DNA of 47,722 nucleotides from Chthonomonadaceae bacterium (GTDB lineage: Bacteria; Armatimonadota; Chthonomonadetes; Chthonomonadales; Chthonomonadaceae): contig DAIDKH010000032.1 of the NCBI GenBank assembly GCA_027450145.1, positions 1 to 47,722 on the forward strand. The letters are read 5' to 3'. The notes beneath the pieces are model-generated. The model was not told the DNA's origin and searched no databases. It saw nothing but the letters and a program-made list of their open reading frames with translations. The position numbers and the translations under genes are program-made. This document shows positions 1 to 8,524 of this stretch, one piece after another. Positions within the stretch are counted from its first letter, which is position 1; each line of letters opens with the position of its first letter.

Positions 1-213
1 GTGTTCCGGTGGTCGCTGCAAGGTGCATCCGCCGTGCAGCCCGCGTCGGGTCACCACGATGTTCGCACGTACTAACGCCTGTAGTACCTTAGAAAGGTAC
101 GGCATTGGCACGTGAGTGGCATCGGCTATCTCCTGCGTCGTTTGCGGACGGTTAGAAGACATCGCGAGGTGCACCGCTGCACGCAACGAATATTCCGCGG
201 TTGTGGAAAACAC
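1..213 (-). CDS. Rrf2-family transcriptional regulator, 3' end outside window
   Basis: Seventy-one codons are visible, starting at a GTG at 213 with an AGGAGG Shine-Dalgarno seven bases upstream. The product begins VFSTTAEYSLRAAVHLA and continues into TTQEIADATHVPMPYLSKVLQ and a T-R-R-G-x-x-G-G wing, which is the winged-helix pattern of Rrf2 proteins (NsrR, IscR, RsrR). The Cys ligands that would show whether it binds an Fe-S cluster lie beyond the window edge. It is divergent from the nitrate operon, so a nitrogen-oxide or redox sensor acting on the shared intergenic region is the natural guess. The exact subfamily cannot be told. Confidence 0.88.
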   Translation of the reverse strand, partial: MFSTTAEYSLRAAVHLAMSSNRPQTTQEIADATHVPMPYLSKVLQALVRANIVVTRRGLHGGCTLQRPPEH

Positions 214-261
214 TATACGGCCTCCTGCACAATATCCCAACCATTAACATTTACTCTACTT

Positions 262-289
262 ATACCCGTATTAGGCAACCCTCGGGTAT
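262..289. promoter_or_regulatory. Inverted repeat in the divergent nitrate-operon control region
   Basis: Seven-base arms ATACCCG (262-268) and CGGGTAT (283-289) flank a 14-base spacer, midway between the Rrf2 gene and the operon promoter. It could be an operator for the Rrf2 protein or a hairpin in the Rrf2 mRNA leader. No other copy was seen. Confidence 0.3.
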
Positions 290-341
290 CCGCCATATTC
301 CTGATTATGGTGAAAATAAACCTAAATTGGATAATTATATC

Positions 342-370
342 TTGACATCCATTATACTTCGAACTACAAT
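342..370 (+). promoter_or_regulatory. Sigma70-type promoter of the nitrate reductase operon
   Basis: TTGACA at 342-347 and TACAAT at 365-370 are separated by exactly 17 bases, a near-consensus housekeeping promoter. The predicted start is about 377, giving a leader of roughly 39 bases before the GTG at 416. Such a strong core promoter would be expected to need repression, in keeping with the divergent Rrf2 gene. Confidence 0.75.
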
Positions 371-415
371 TAAAACAGTAACCGTGATAGAGCCATTTTA
401 GAACGGATTGACGAC

Positions 416-1021
416 GTGGAGAATATATTTGTAATTGACCCTGCTAGGTGTATTGGATGCCAGGCATGCGTGCAGGCGTGTGGCGAGTGCGGGACACATC
501 GTGGCACCTCTATGATTCACCTTGAGTACATCGACCGTGACGTAAGTGTACAAACAACCCCGCAAATCTGTATGCACTGCGAAAACCCCACATGTGCCCA
601 GGTATGTCCTGCCGATGCAATCAAGCAGAACCCGGATGGCGTCGTGCAAACTGCTCTTAAGCCGCGATGTATCGGCTGCAGTAACTGCGTACTCGCGTGT
701 CCATTTGGGGTGCCCAAATACATAGCACAAGCAGACCAGATGATGAAATGCGACATGTGCTACGACAGAACGTCGGTCGGCAAACGCCCAATGTGTGCAA
801 CGGTCTGCCCATCCGAGGCGCTGTTTTTTGGCCCCGCTGAGGTGTGGGAAAGGCGCCGGCGCGGCAGACTGGTAAACACCTGGAAGTTTGGTAGGCAGAC
901 GGTAAAAACAGGGGTGTACATGGTGATGCCAGGTAATTCGGCACTGCCGGAGTCCACGGTGCAAATGGACGTGCGGCTTGGCGCGATTGGCGTTGTACAG
1001 CGACAGGAGGCTAAACGGTGA
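416..1021 (+). CDS. Four-cluster 4Fe-4S ferredoxin subunit of nitrate reductase module
   Basis: This 201-residue protein has sixteen cluster-ligand cysteines in the DmsB/NrfC/NapG-like order: C12-x2-C15-x2-C18-x3-C22, C52-x2-C55-x4-C60-x3-C64, C85-x2-C88-x2-C91-x3-C95 and C112-x2-C115-x11-C127-x3-C131. That predicts four [4Fe-4S] clusters forming an electron wire. There is no signal peptide or membrane segment, so it should sit on the cytoplasmic side. The GTG start at 416 is the only reasonable one and has a weak Shine-Dalgarno. The gene is first in the operon and overlaps the Rieske gene by four bases. It most likely passes electrons between the membrane cytochrome and the molybdenum subunit. 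Confidence 0.9.
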   Translation: MENIFVIDPARCIGCQACVQACGECGTHRGTSMIHLEYIDRDVSVQTTPQICMHCENPTCAQVCPADAIKQNPDGVVQTALKPRCIGCSNCVLACPFGVPKYIAQADQMMKCDMCYDRTSVGKRPMCATVCPSEALFFGPAEVWERRRRGRLVNTWKFGRQTVKTGVYMVMPGNSALPESTVQMDVRLGAIGVVQRQEAKR

Positions 1022-1509
1022 GCGACAAGACACCCACATGGAAAACAGACTTTCCTATAGAGGCAACAACAGATAACTATGTTTCGCGACGTGAATTTAC
1101 CAGGTTTCTCGTGCTGGTTTCTGGCGCGGCGGCAACCGGCAGCGGATATTTTGTCATAGAGAAGTTTGCCGCCAACCGCGAAGCTTATCCCACAGCGGTT
1201 GTTGCTCTTACTTCAGAATTGGCGCCTGGTCACGCGAAACTTTTCAATTACCCTACAGAGAATGATCCTGCGATTTTGATTCACCTTAATAATGGCGGAT
1301 ATGTTGCATACAGGCAGCGTTGTACCCACTTAAGCTGCCCCGTGAACTACAGGCAAGATAGCGATCAATTGAAGTGTCCATGCCACAACGGTGTTTTTGA
1401 TGCAGCAACCGGTGCTGTATTGGGTGGCCCGCCCCGGAGGCCACTACCCCGCATCATGATTAGGGTTGGGCAGGATCGCATTTATGCCTTGGGAATACAA
1501 GGATCATGA
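1018..1509 (+). CDS. Rieske [2Fe-2S] protein with Tat-like signal anchor
   Basis: The 163-residue product carries a complete Rieske site: C102-T-H104 and C120-P-C122-H123, with C107 and C122 placed for the usual disulfide. C102, H104, C120 and H123 are the cluster ligands. Residues 23-45 read S-R-R-E-F-T-R-F followed by a hydrophobic stretch, like the uncleaved Tat anchors of respiratory Rieske proteins. That would place the cluster outside the cytoplasm, although the neighbouring catalytic and ferredoxin subunits carry no export signal. It overlaps both neighbours by ATGA/GTGA-type junctions, so translation is coupled. It is likely an electron carrier in quinol oxidation for nitrate reduction. 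Confidence 0.9.
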   Translation: MSDKTPTWKTDFPIEATTDNYVSRREFTRFLVLVSGAAATGSGYFVIEKFAANREAYPTAVVALTSELAPGHAKLFNYPTENDPAILIHLNNGGYVAYRQRCTHLSCPVNYRQDSDQLKCPCHNGVFDAATGAVLGGPPRRPLPRIMIRVGQDRIYALGIQGS

Positions 1510-1754
1510 GACGAATTAATCCCATTCATGCCAGGCAGGAGCAGAAACTACAGGCTATTTCGGCCCTTATGCTAATGGTGATGGTCTTACTGCTTATTCA
1601 GTTATGGCTGCTTACTCTTGCACAACAGGAGTACCTTGCTGAGAAGAGCACGCTGGCCGTACCAACCTTTCTTGCCTCGGTTGGCTGCTTTCTCATAAAC
1701 CTGTGGTTGCTTCATTACGTGAACAACCTAGACAAAGGTGAAACGAAGAAATGA
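1506..1754 (+). CDS. Small two-helix membrane protein (DUF6755-like)
   Basis: The 82-residue protein has two predicted transmembrane helices, roughly residues 17-39 and 50-72, with a charged N-terminus and a short Lys-rich tail. From memory it fits the DUF6755 small proteins found beside Rieske and nitrate reductase genes; I could not check this. It overlaps the Rieske gene by four bases at its start and the transporter gene by four bases at its end. A role as a small membrane subunit or assembly partner of the Rieske/cytochrome complex is inferred from position only. Confidence 0.7.
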   Translation: MRRINPIHARQEQKLQAISALMLMVMVLLLIQLWLLTLAQQEYLAEKSTLAVPTFLASVGCFLINLWLLHYVNNLDKGETKK

Positions 1755-2935
1755 ACCCACGTCAGCAGCGGGTGGCGCTGTTGCTTTCCACCCTCGCATT
1801 CGCGATAGCATTCGCCGTTTGGGGAATGATCGCACCACTTTCGAAAGTCTTTCAAACCAGCATGCACCTTACCGAGCACGAGGTTTGGCTACTGATTGCA
1901 ATCCCTGTGCTCCTGGGTTCGACCTTACGCCTTCCTTTGGGCATGCTCACAGAGAGGTACGGAGGAAGATTGGTTTTTGGTTCGTTGCTTATTATGCTCG
2001 CACTACCTGCTTTCATGTTAACATATAGTTCCACTTACACCGCAATGTTATTCTGGGCTCTGGTGTTGGGCACAGCAGGTGCATCATTCGCAGTAGGGAT
2101 TGCCTTTACCTCCGACTGGTTTGAACCTGAGCGCCAGGGCATGGCTCTTGGCGTTTATGGAGCGGGAAACATTGGCCAAAGCATTGCACTGTTCGCGGTT
2201 CCGCTACTTACCTCTCTTCTTGGCAGTTGGAGAATAACGTTCCGTGTTTTTGGCATTGTCAGCTTGGTGTACGGTTTAATCTTCCTACTTTTTGCTCAAA
2301 ATGCACCAATCTCAAAGACACCAAAATCCTTCCGCCAGATGCTCACAGTTTTGGCAACACGTCCTATGTCGTGGCTGCTGTCACTTTTCTATTTCGTGAC
2401 ATTTGGTGGGTTTGTTGCCCTCAGTATTGGGTTGCCTAAACTTCTTCAGGGTCTGTTCAACCTTAGCCAGCAAGATGCAGGGCTGCGCGTGGCGGGTTTC
2501 GTTGTGCTGGCTACTATAATGCGACCCGTAGGCGGCTATCTTAGCGACAAATTTGGCGGTGAGAAAATGCTTGTCATCGTCTTTACAATGTCCGCCGTTT
2601 TTGCACTGGGCCTAACCAGCGCCGCCATTGTTCCGTTCAGCATCGGCGCACTGGGAATCGCTGTGTTCATAGGTATGGGGAACGGCTGCGTGTTTAAGTT
2701 GGTGCCCCAGTATTTTGCAGCCGATACTGCTGTGGTCACCGGATTGGTTGGCGCCATGGGAGGTCTCGGTGGCTTCTTCCCGCCACTCGTGCTTGGCTTT
2801 GTCAAGGGCTGGACGGGCTCCTACGCACCAGGATTCGTGCTCCTAGCGGTGTTTTGTGCCATCTGCCTGATGCTAACTTACCGAGTTCTTATTCTTGGTA
2901 AATCACCGGCAAGAACAGTTCCAGCGCCTCAATAG
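1751..2935 (+). CDS. narK: NarK-type nitrate/nitrite MFS transporter
   Basis: The 394-residue protein has about twelve transmembrane helices. R60 in the STLRLPLG segment and R258 in IMRPVGGYLSDKFGG match the paired arginines that bind the anion in NarK proteins. The family's Gly-rich nitrate signatures appear as GTAGASFAVGIAF and GMGNGCVFKL. It would import nitrate, or exchange nitrate for nitrite, feeding the cytoplasmic molybdenum enzyme encoded downstream. The ATG at 1751 overlaps the stop of the upstream small protein. A nitrite reductase is not in this window, so the fate of nitrite is unknown. Confidence 0.9.
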   Translation: MNPRQQRVALLLSTLAFAIAFAVWGMIAPLSKVFQTSMHLTEHEVWLLIAIPVLLGSTLRLPLGMLTERYGGRLVFGSLLIMLALPAFMLTYSSTYTAMLFWALVLGTAGASFAVGIAFTSDWFEPERQGMALGVYGAGNIGQSIALFAVPLLTSLLGSWRITFRVFGIVSLVYGLIFLLFAQNAPISKTPKSFRQMLTVLATRPMSWLLSLFYFVTFGGFVALSIGLPKLLQGLFNLSQQDAGLRVAGFVVLATIMRPVGGYLSDKFGGEKMLVIVFTMSAVFALGLTSAAIVPFSIGALGIAVFIGMGNGCVFKLVPQYFAADTAVVTGLVGAMGGLGGFFPPLVLGFVKGWTGSYAPGFVLLAVFCAICLMLTYRVLILGKSPARTVPAPQ

Positions 2936-2998
2936 TGACAGAGGCTTCAGTGGTTCCCACAGTTCATTTGGCGCACAGTTGCATGGAAAGGCGCAGAA

Positions 2999-4042
2999 GT
3001 GACAATTAGTATCAACTCAAGAGCCTTGAGAAATGGATTGATCGCGGTCGTGCTGTTGGTGTTGTCTATCTATTTTGGCTCCGACCGGATGAAATATTTC
3101 GATCCTGCCCTCATAATTTACACGAGTGCCACGGTGTTCGCCACCTTTGGCGTAGTCTATCGGTACGCTGTCTGGCTGCAAAAGCCTCCTACTGCACTGT
3201 ACTGGCGCAGAGGCTGGCAGCTGTTTCTGCAGCCTGGCTCTCTGCTTAAACACATCGCCGAACTGTGCAGGCTTTTTGTTCAGAATTTCATATTACAGAT
3301 ATTCATCGAGCGGCGAAGCTATCTGCGATGGGCTGCACATTTTCTTCTGTCCTGGGGTTGTCTACTCGCAGCAGCCGTTACTTTTCCACTCGTATTCGGT
3401 TGGGTGCACTTCGATCCAGCACCCAACAACCCCTCTATGTATGTGCCTGTGGTGATGGGAATTCCAATGGGAAGATTTCCAGCCTACTCACTGATCGGAT
3501 GGACTACATTTCACCTGCTGGACTTTAGTGCCATTGGAATTATTATTGGGATGGTTCTATCATTTAGAAGGCGAATGTACGACACAGATGCCCAGGCGCT
3601 TCAATCATTTACAATGGACTTTCTGCCACTCATTCTGCTTTTCGCGGTCTCCATTACGGGACTTATGCTAACCGTGAGCTCAACCTTTATGCATGGCGAT
3701 TCTTACGGATTCCTCGCCCTCATACATGCCTTCAGCGTAATCGTGACCCTGCTCTACCTTCCATTTGGCAAATTCTTCCATATCTTTCAGCGCCCTGCGA
3801 ACATGGGAGTGCACTTCTACAAGGCTGCAGGGGCTGTCAGCGATCGAGCACTCTGCGCACGCTGCGGGGCGGATTACGCGAGTTCGATGCATGTGGAGGA
3901 TCTTAAGCAGGTGCTTGCAGAGTTAGGTATGGACTACACCTTTGACGATGGAACGCACTACCAGGACGTATGTCCCACGTGCAGGCGCAAAATGATGGCC
4001 GTTAACCAGCTGCAGGCCATTGGCGGCCCCGGTTTCCTATAA
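2999..4042 (+). CDS. NarI/DsrM-like membrane cytochrome b with C-terminal CxxC pair
   Basis: This 347-residue protein has about six transmembrane helices up to residue 265. H114 (RWAAHFLLSWG), H172, H243 (LIHAFSV) and H261 (PFGKFFHIF) sit in or next to helices, and the LPFxKFFHIF end is typical of NarI, DsrM and HmeC quinol oxidases with b haems. The soluble tail (266-347) holds C286-x2-C289 and C325-x2-C328, a likely zinc or iron site for docking a partner. The GTG start at 2999 follows AAAGG. It is the probable quinol-oxidising subunit. Which haems it binds cannot be proved from sequence. Confidence 0.75.
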   Translation: MTISINSRALRNGLIAVVLLVLSIYFGSDRMKYFDPALIIYTSATVFATFGVVYRYAVWLQKPPTALYWRRGWQLFLQPGSLLKHIAELCRLFVQNFILQIFIERRSYLRWAAHFLLSWGCLLAAAVTFPLVFGWVHFDPAPNNPSMYVPVVMGIPMGRFPAYSLIGWTTFHLLDFSAIGIIIGMVLSFRRRMYDTDAQALQSFTMDFLPLILLFAVSITGLMLTVSSTFMHGDSYGFLALIHAFSVIVTLLYLPFGKFFHIFQRPANMGVHFYKAAGAVSDRALCARCGADYASSMHVEDLKQVLAELGMDYTFDDGTHYQDVCPTCRRKMMAVNQLQAIGGPGFL

Positions 4043-4068
4043 GATCTAGCTAATAGGGGATTATTTTT

Positions 4069-6234
4069 ATGGCAATACCACCTCTCTCAAACCCAGAGTT
4101 AATCGCTCATTTTGGTCCGCATACTAACAGTACGCCTAGCGGCGGCTGGCAAAGTGGCGGCGCACCGGATAAATTGGTGCAAACACACTGTTGCTTTTGT
4201 GGGCAGCAGTGCGGAATTACACTAAAGGTTAGAAAAAACCGAGTCATTGGTTTCGAACCACGCGAAGACTTTCCATTTAACGAAGGCAAATTGTGTCCCA
4301 AAGGTGTGAAGCGCTACCTTCAAAATGAGCATCCTGACAGGCTAACCACTCCGCTTAAGCGTACGGATGCAGGGTTTGTACCCATTGGCTGGGAAGAGGC
4401 GCTAGACAGTACCGTTTCAGAAATAAGGCGTATACAGGCACAATACGGCCGTGATGCCTTTGCCATGTTGACAGGTGCATCGCTAACAAACGAAAAGGCG
4501 TATATGGTTGGGAAGTTTGCCCGGCTGGCTCTGCAAACCCGCAATCTCGACTATAATGGGCGCCTATGCATGGTATCTGCAGCGGCGGCTAACAAGAAGG
4601 CTTTTGGCGTTGATCGTGCGGCAAATTCATGGAGTGACATTCCGCTAGCGGATGTGATTTTGGTCATCGGAGCGAATGTGGCGGAGTGTGCCCCAATAAC
4701 CACCGATTATATTTGGCGGGCACGAGACCGAGGCGCAAAGCTGATCATGATCGATCCGCGGGTGACACCCCTTGCCCGCACAGCCGACCTATTTATTCCA
4801 GTACGCCCGGGCGGTGATGCCGCGCTGATGAACGCAATCCTTAACGTGGTTATCGCGCGAGGATGGATTGATAAGCAGTTTATCGATGAGCATACCGTGG
4901 GCTTCGATGCGGTGAAAAATATGGTCGCACAGTATACTCCAGAGTTCGCCGGCCCGCTGTGTGGTGTAGAACCTGAACTAATCGTGCGCGCTGCAGAGAT
5001 GTGGGGACCGGCGAAGACCAGCTTCCTATTGCACGCACGAGGAATTGAGCATCACATTCACGGTGTAGACAATGTACTGAGTTGTATCAACCTGGTATTG
5101 GCAAGTGGACGAATAGGTCGCCCGGGCTGTGGCTATGGAACAATAACGGGACAGGGCAACGGACAAGGTGCAAGAGAACAGGGCGGCAAATGTGACCAGT
5201 TACCCGGTACACGAGACCTCGGAAATCCCGACCATCGGAAATATATTGCCGAGGTGTGGAAGGTTGCTGAGTCCGAGATACCCACCGCAGGAAGCTCGGC
5301 AGAAGAATTAATGCAGATGATGCACGAAGGTGAGATTAAGGGGTTGCTGAACATATGCTTTAATCCCCTTGTTTCACTTCCAGACTCGAACTATACGCGT
5401 GAGGCGCTCAGCAGGCTGGAGCATTTCAGCATCATTGACTTCTTTATGAGTGAGACCGCCCGGCACGCAGACATTATCCTACCAGGGTCTCTGCAAGAAG
5501 AGGATGAAGGCACAGTTACCAGCGCGGAGGGCAGGGTCATCAAGATTAACAAAGCAGTGGATCCTCCTGGCGATGCACGAGTAGACTGGCATATCCTTCG
5601 CGACATTGCCCGCAGGTTAGGAAAGGGCGGTTATTTCGACTATGAGTCGCCCGAGGATATATTCAACGAACTCCGTCTTGCATCCAAAGGCGGCACATCA
5701 GACTACTTCGGAATCACCTACCAGAAGATTGAGCAGAACAACGGTGTTTTCTGGCCATGCCCCAGCCTGGATCACCCAGGTACCCCACGTCTATTCGAGG
5801 GCGGACGCTTTTTTCACGCAGATGGCCGTGCGCACTTCATTGCGGTAGAGTGGGCGCCGCCCGCTGAGTCACCGGACGATGAGTATCCCCTCGTGCTCAC
5901 AACCGGAAGAGTTGTCAGTCAATTCCTTAGCGGCACCCAAACCAGACGGATTGGCAGCCTCGTCGACCAGTATCCTGAACCGCTTGTAGAGATGCATCCA
6001 AGTCTTGCGGCGAAACTGGGTGTAGAAAAAGGCGCTACCGTACGAGTAGAAACGCGACGTGGAGTGGTTACCTTAAAGGCCAGCGTAGTTACCACCATAC
6101 GACCAGATACGGTATTTATTCCGTATCATTGGCCCGATGACAAATCTGCCAACCTTCTGACAATACGCGCCCTTGACCCCACCTCCAAAATACCGGAATT
6201 TAAATGCTGCGCTTGCCGCGTATCACGGTGCTGA
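4069..6234 (+). CDS. NasA/NarB-type nitrate reductase catalytic subunit (molybdopterin)
   Basis: The 721-residue protein has the N-terminal cluster motif C41-x2-C44-x3-C48-x27-C76 and a molybdenum-ligand cysteine at C167 in [11 protein letters not shown], matching the RLCMSS segment of assimilatory NasA rather than the selenocysteine of many formate dehydrogenases. The pterin-binding [13 protein letters not shown] segment lies mid-protein, and the C-terminal cofactor-binding domain ends [12 protein letters not shown], the usual NasA ending. There is no Tat signal, so the enzyme is cytoplasmic. The sequence belongs to a group found in several non-proteobacterial phyla, from memory. A formate dehydrogenase-like activity is the main alternative, but the NarK neighbour favours nitrate. 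Its last 12 bases overlap the end of convergent rarA. Confidence 0.85.
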   Translation: MAIPPLSNPELIAHFGPHTNSTPSGGWQSGGAPDKLVQTHCCFCGQQCGITLKVRKNRVIGFEPREDFPFNEGKLCPKGVKRYLQNEHPDRLTTPLKRTDAGFVPIGWEEALDSTVSEIRRIQAQYGRDAFAMLTGASLTNEKAYMVGKFARLALQTRNLDYNGRLCMVSAAAANKKAFGVDRAANSWSDIPLADVILVIGANVAECAPITTDYIWRARDRGAKLIMIDPRVTPLARTADLFIPVRPGGDAALMNAILNVVIARGWIDKQFIDEHTVGFDAVKNMVAQYTPEFAGPLCGVEPELIVRAAEMWGPAKTSFLLHARGIEHHIHGVDNVLSCINLVLASGRIGRPGCGYGTITGQGNGQGAREQGGKCDQLPGTRDLGNPDHRKYIAEVWKVAESEIPTAGSSAEELMQMMHEGEIKGLLNICFNPLVSLPDSNYTREALSRLEHFSIIDFFMSETARHADIILPGSLQEEDEGTVTSAEGRVIKINKAVDPPGDARVDWHILRDIARRLGKGGYFDYESPEDIFNELRLASKGGTSDYFGITYQKIEQNNGVFWPCPSLDHPGTPRLFEGGRFFHADGRAHFIAVEWAPPAESPDDEYPLVLTTGRVVSQFLSGTQTRRIGSLVDQYPEPLVEMHPSLAAKLGVEKGATVRVETRRGVVTLKASVVTTIRPDTVFIPYHWPDDKSANLLTIRALDPTSKIPEFKCCACRVSRC

Positions 6235-7578
6235 CCCGTCATCAGCCTGTTTGCGGGCCGCCATGCGCGCAGCAATACGTGCCTCGGCCCCTTCCGAGGT
6301 CGGCTCGTAGAAGGGTACAGATTGCACACCCTTTGGCAGATATTGCTGTTGAACGTAATGCCCCGGGAAATCATGCGGATAGAGATAAGGTGCCTTGCTT
6401 GCCACAGCTTTGCCCAACACGGACCTAGGATCGCGCAATGGGCCGGGCACCGTCCCTACGCCGTTTGTGGCAACCTCCTGTTCAGCGCGATTTATTGCGA
6501 CTGTACATGCGTTGCTTTTTGCGGCGGCAGCGAGATAACACACGCATTGAGACAATATGAGGCGTGCCTCGGGCAGTCCAACGAACAGTACTGCCTGCAC
6601 TGCAGCATTTGCAAGGACCAACGCCATCGGGTCGGCGTTGCCCACGTCCTCACTCGCGAGGATAACAAGTCGGCGAGCGATAAACCTGGGGTCTTCGCCG
6701 GCGTTAAGCATGACAGCAAGCCAGTAGAGCCCTGCGTCCGGATCTGATCCCCGGATGGACTTAATAAACGCTGATATTGTGTTGTAGTGTTCATCACCTT
6801 CACGGTCATACCGTGGTGCGCGCTGTTGCGCCGCTTCCTCAGCATCTGCTATGTTAATGTTTCTAATTCCGTCAACTGGTTCTACAGCGAGCGCAGCTGC
6901 CTCAAGGGCATTAAGCGCTCGTCGAGCGTCACCGGCGGCCATACCGCACAGGTACCGCATCGCGGGTTCGTCTAGATGCACGTTTAGCGCGCCTAGACCC
7001 CGTTCCTTGTCATCTCGAGCGTGTTCCAACACCTTCCGCAGTTCTTCCTCTGTTAGCGGTTCGAACCGAAATAGGCGCATGCGCGAGAGTAGAGCGCCAT
7101 TCAGTTCAAAGAGTGGGTTTTCTGTGGTGGCGCCAATAAGAATGACTGTGCCATCTTCCACGTGTGGCAGCAGGGCATCCTGTTGAGACTTGTTCCACCT
7201 GTGTATCTCGTCAATGAATAGAACAGTCTTTATGCCCCGTCGAATTCGGGACCGAGCTGAGTCAATGACTTTGCGTATTTCGGCCACTCCACTCGTCACA
7301 GCGCTGTAGTCCTCAAACACAGCGCTGGTGGCGCCGGCTATCACGCGCGCAAGGGTAGATTTACCACAACCAGGTGGTCCCCAAAACAACAACGAGGTAA
7401 GGCGATCGGTCTCAATGCACTTGCGAAGGTGGGATAGCGGACCAACAAGAGCTTCCTGACCCACAAAGTCATCTAAGGTAGCAGGGCGCATGCGAGCAGC
7501 TAGCGGGGCAGTGGGTGTGACCTCTGTCCCCTGGCCAGCGTTAACCACCTCATCGTCATCAAATAACCCGTTGGGCAT
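6223..7578 (-). CDS. rarA: Replication-associated recombination protein A (AAA ATPase)
   Basis: The 451-residue protein is a full-length RarA/MgsA. It has Walker [10 protein letters not shown] at 67-75, Walker B LFIDEIHR at 119-126, a sensor-1 GATTEN segment, and the C-terminal tetramerisation region ending near LPKGVQ. RarA acts at stalled replication forks with the single-strand-binding protein. The ATG at 7578 follows GAAGGAG. It is convergent with the nitrate reductase gene, and the two coding sequences overlap by 12 bases, so no dedicated terminator fits between them. Confidence 0.95.
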   Translation of the reverse strand: MPNGLFDDDEVVNAGQGTEVTPTAPLAARMRPATLDDFVGQEALVGPLSHLRKCIETDRLTSLLFWGPPGCGKSTLARVIAGATSAVFEDYSAVTSGVAEIRKVIDSARSRIRRGIKTVLFIDEIHRWNKSQQDALLPHVEDGTVILIGATTENPLFELNGALLSRMRLFRFEPLTEEELRKVLEHARDDKERGLGALNVHLDEPAMRYLCGMAAGDARRALNALEAAALAVEPVDGIRNINIADAEEAAQQRAPRYDREGDEHYNTISAFIKSIRGSDPDAGLYWLAVMLNAGEDPRFIARRLVILASEDVGNADPMALVLANAAVQAVLFVGLPEARLILSQCVCYLAAAAKSNACTVAINRAEQEVATNGVGTVPGPLRDPRSVLGKAVASKAPYLYPHDFPGHYVQQQYLPKGVQSVPFYEPTSEGAEARIAARMAARKQADDGSAP

Positions 7579-7762
7579 TATCCTGCTCCTTCACGTTAGC
7601 GCTCACAATTATACTACACCTCGTAACCAAGGACCCGCTAGGCCGCACGGCCTAAGTTTTCTGAAAATATCAATCATTGGTATTAAGGATTCGAAATATC
7701 TGCCGATGATTAGTTCGGATCACCCGCAAACATACGGGCTTCCCACTATAGGAGTAAACTTT

Positions 7763-7999
7763 ATGCAGATTTCACTTAATGGCGCCGGAATGGTACAGCA
7801 TCTTACGTCACTTCCCGCGCAAACGTCTACCGCAGCACCACAGGCTTCTTCTAGCAGCAGCTACTCCGCGGCATCGACTCCCGCGGTATCTGTCTCTATC
7901 TCCAAAGGGGCTACATCTACCAGCAAGGCTGCTGAGGAAGCCGGTGAGAGCGCTGGTAAAGAAGCTTCCGAGACTGGCACCGAAGGAACAGGTGGCTAA
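7763..7999 (+). CDS. Small Ser/Ala-rich orphan protein
   Basis: A 78-residue reading frame begins at ATG 7763 with AGGAG eight bases upstream. The product is MQISLNGAGMVQHL followed by a low-complexity Ser/Ala/Thr segment and an acidic, Gly-rich tail. There is no signal peptide or hydrophobic helix. It is likely disordered after residue 15. I do not recognise a family. A perfect 11-bp hairpin lies 35 bases after the stop, and the strong ribosome site plus terminator make a real short gene likely. Confidence 0.6.
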   Translation: MQISLNGAGMVQHLTSLPAQTSTAAPQASSSSSYSAASTPAVSVSISKGATSTSKAAEEAGESAGKEASETGTEGTGG

Positions 8000-8034
8000 C
8001 CAACTCGAAATCTGGAACTAAAATAACCACAAAT

Positions 8035-8070
8035 AAAGAGATGCCCTGCAGGAGTGCTAGGCATCTCTTT
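8035..8070 (+). terminator. Hairpin after the first small orphan gene
   Basis: AAAGAGATGCC (8035-8045) and GGCATCTCTTT (8060-8070) form a perfect 11-bp stem with a 14-base loop. The tail TTTAAAATT is only weakly U-rich, so termination strength is uncertain. Confidence 0.6.
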
Positions 8071-8167
8071 AAAATTACTAAATGTTGCAATCACGGTTAC
8101 CGATATAATGAGAGACAGCAAGCACTGTTCATGGAAGACCTATAGTAACCTGCATGGAGGTAGAAAC

Positions 8168-8452
8168 GTGCGTATTGCAACACATCCCAATCATTTGGCG
8201 CAAGACTTCGCCCACGGCACCAGCCCGTCAAAGCGTGTGACGATTTATCCTGAGCACGCCAAACCACTTAACGGATACAATGGTGGCTACAGTAGCGACA
8301 GTACCGGTATCGGATTAAGCCCGGTTCCAGGTGTTCTCTCTACGTTATCCGCCAGGCCCGGCAGTGGCGCACCTAAAATTGGCGCATTGGCACAGCCAGC
8401 AACACCAAACGCAATTCCGGAGCCGGGAACAACGCTCTCCATATTTGCATGA
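8168..8452 (+). CDS. Small Pro/Gly/Ser-rich orphan protein
   Basis: A 94-residue frame starts at GTG 8168 with GGAGG seven bases before it. An in-frame upstream extension exists to 8054 but has no ribosome site and runs through the preceding hairpin. The protein starts VRIATHPNHLAQDF and is then rich in Pro, Gly and Ser, with the repeated pattern SPVPG/IPEPG near the end. No transmembrane segment or known domain is seen. A TATAAT at 8104-8109 could be its own -10 box. It ends six bases before a strong hairpin. Function unknown. Confidence 0.6.
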   Translation: MRIATHPNHLAQDFAHGTSPSKRVTIYPEHAKPLNGYNGGYSSDSTGIGLSPVPGVLSTLSARPGSGAPKIGALAQPATPNAIPEPGTTLSIFA

Positions 8453-8458
8453 CGCAAA

Positions 8459-8503
8459 AAAGCACTGGGTATGGGCCAAAGAGCAGCCAATACCCAGTGC
8501 TTT
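8459..8503. terminator. Bidirectional intrinsic terminator
   Basis: AAAGCACTGGGTAT (8459-8472) pairs perfectly with ATACCCAGTGCTTT (8490-8503) around a 17-base loop. Read on the minus strand, the stem runs into TTTTTT, a good terminator for the sigma factor gene ending at 8525. On the plus strand it closes the small orphan gene ending at 8452. Confidence 0.85.
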
Positions 8504-8524
8504 ACCTCACTATGAAGGCATCAG

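Noticed and set aside
4069-6234. Formate dehydrogenase assignment
   Set aside because: The Mo-ligand context [10 protein letters not shown], the IPEFK ending and the NarK neighbour fit nitrate reductase better; there is no in-frame TGA suggesting selenocysteine.
7639-7654. TAGGCCG/CGGCCTA inverted repeat between rarA and the first small gene
   Set aside because: Short, with an almost closed loop and no terminator or operator context; not distinguishable from chance.
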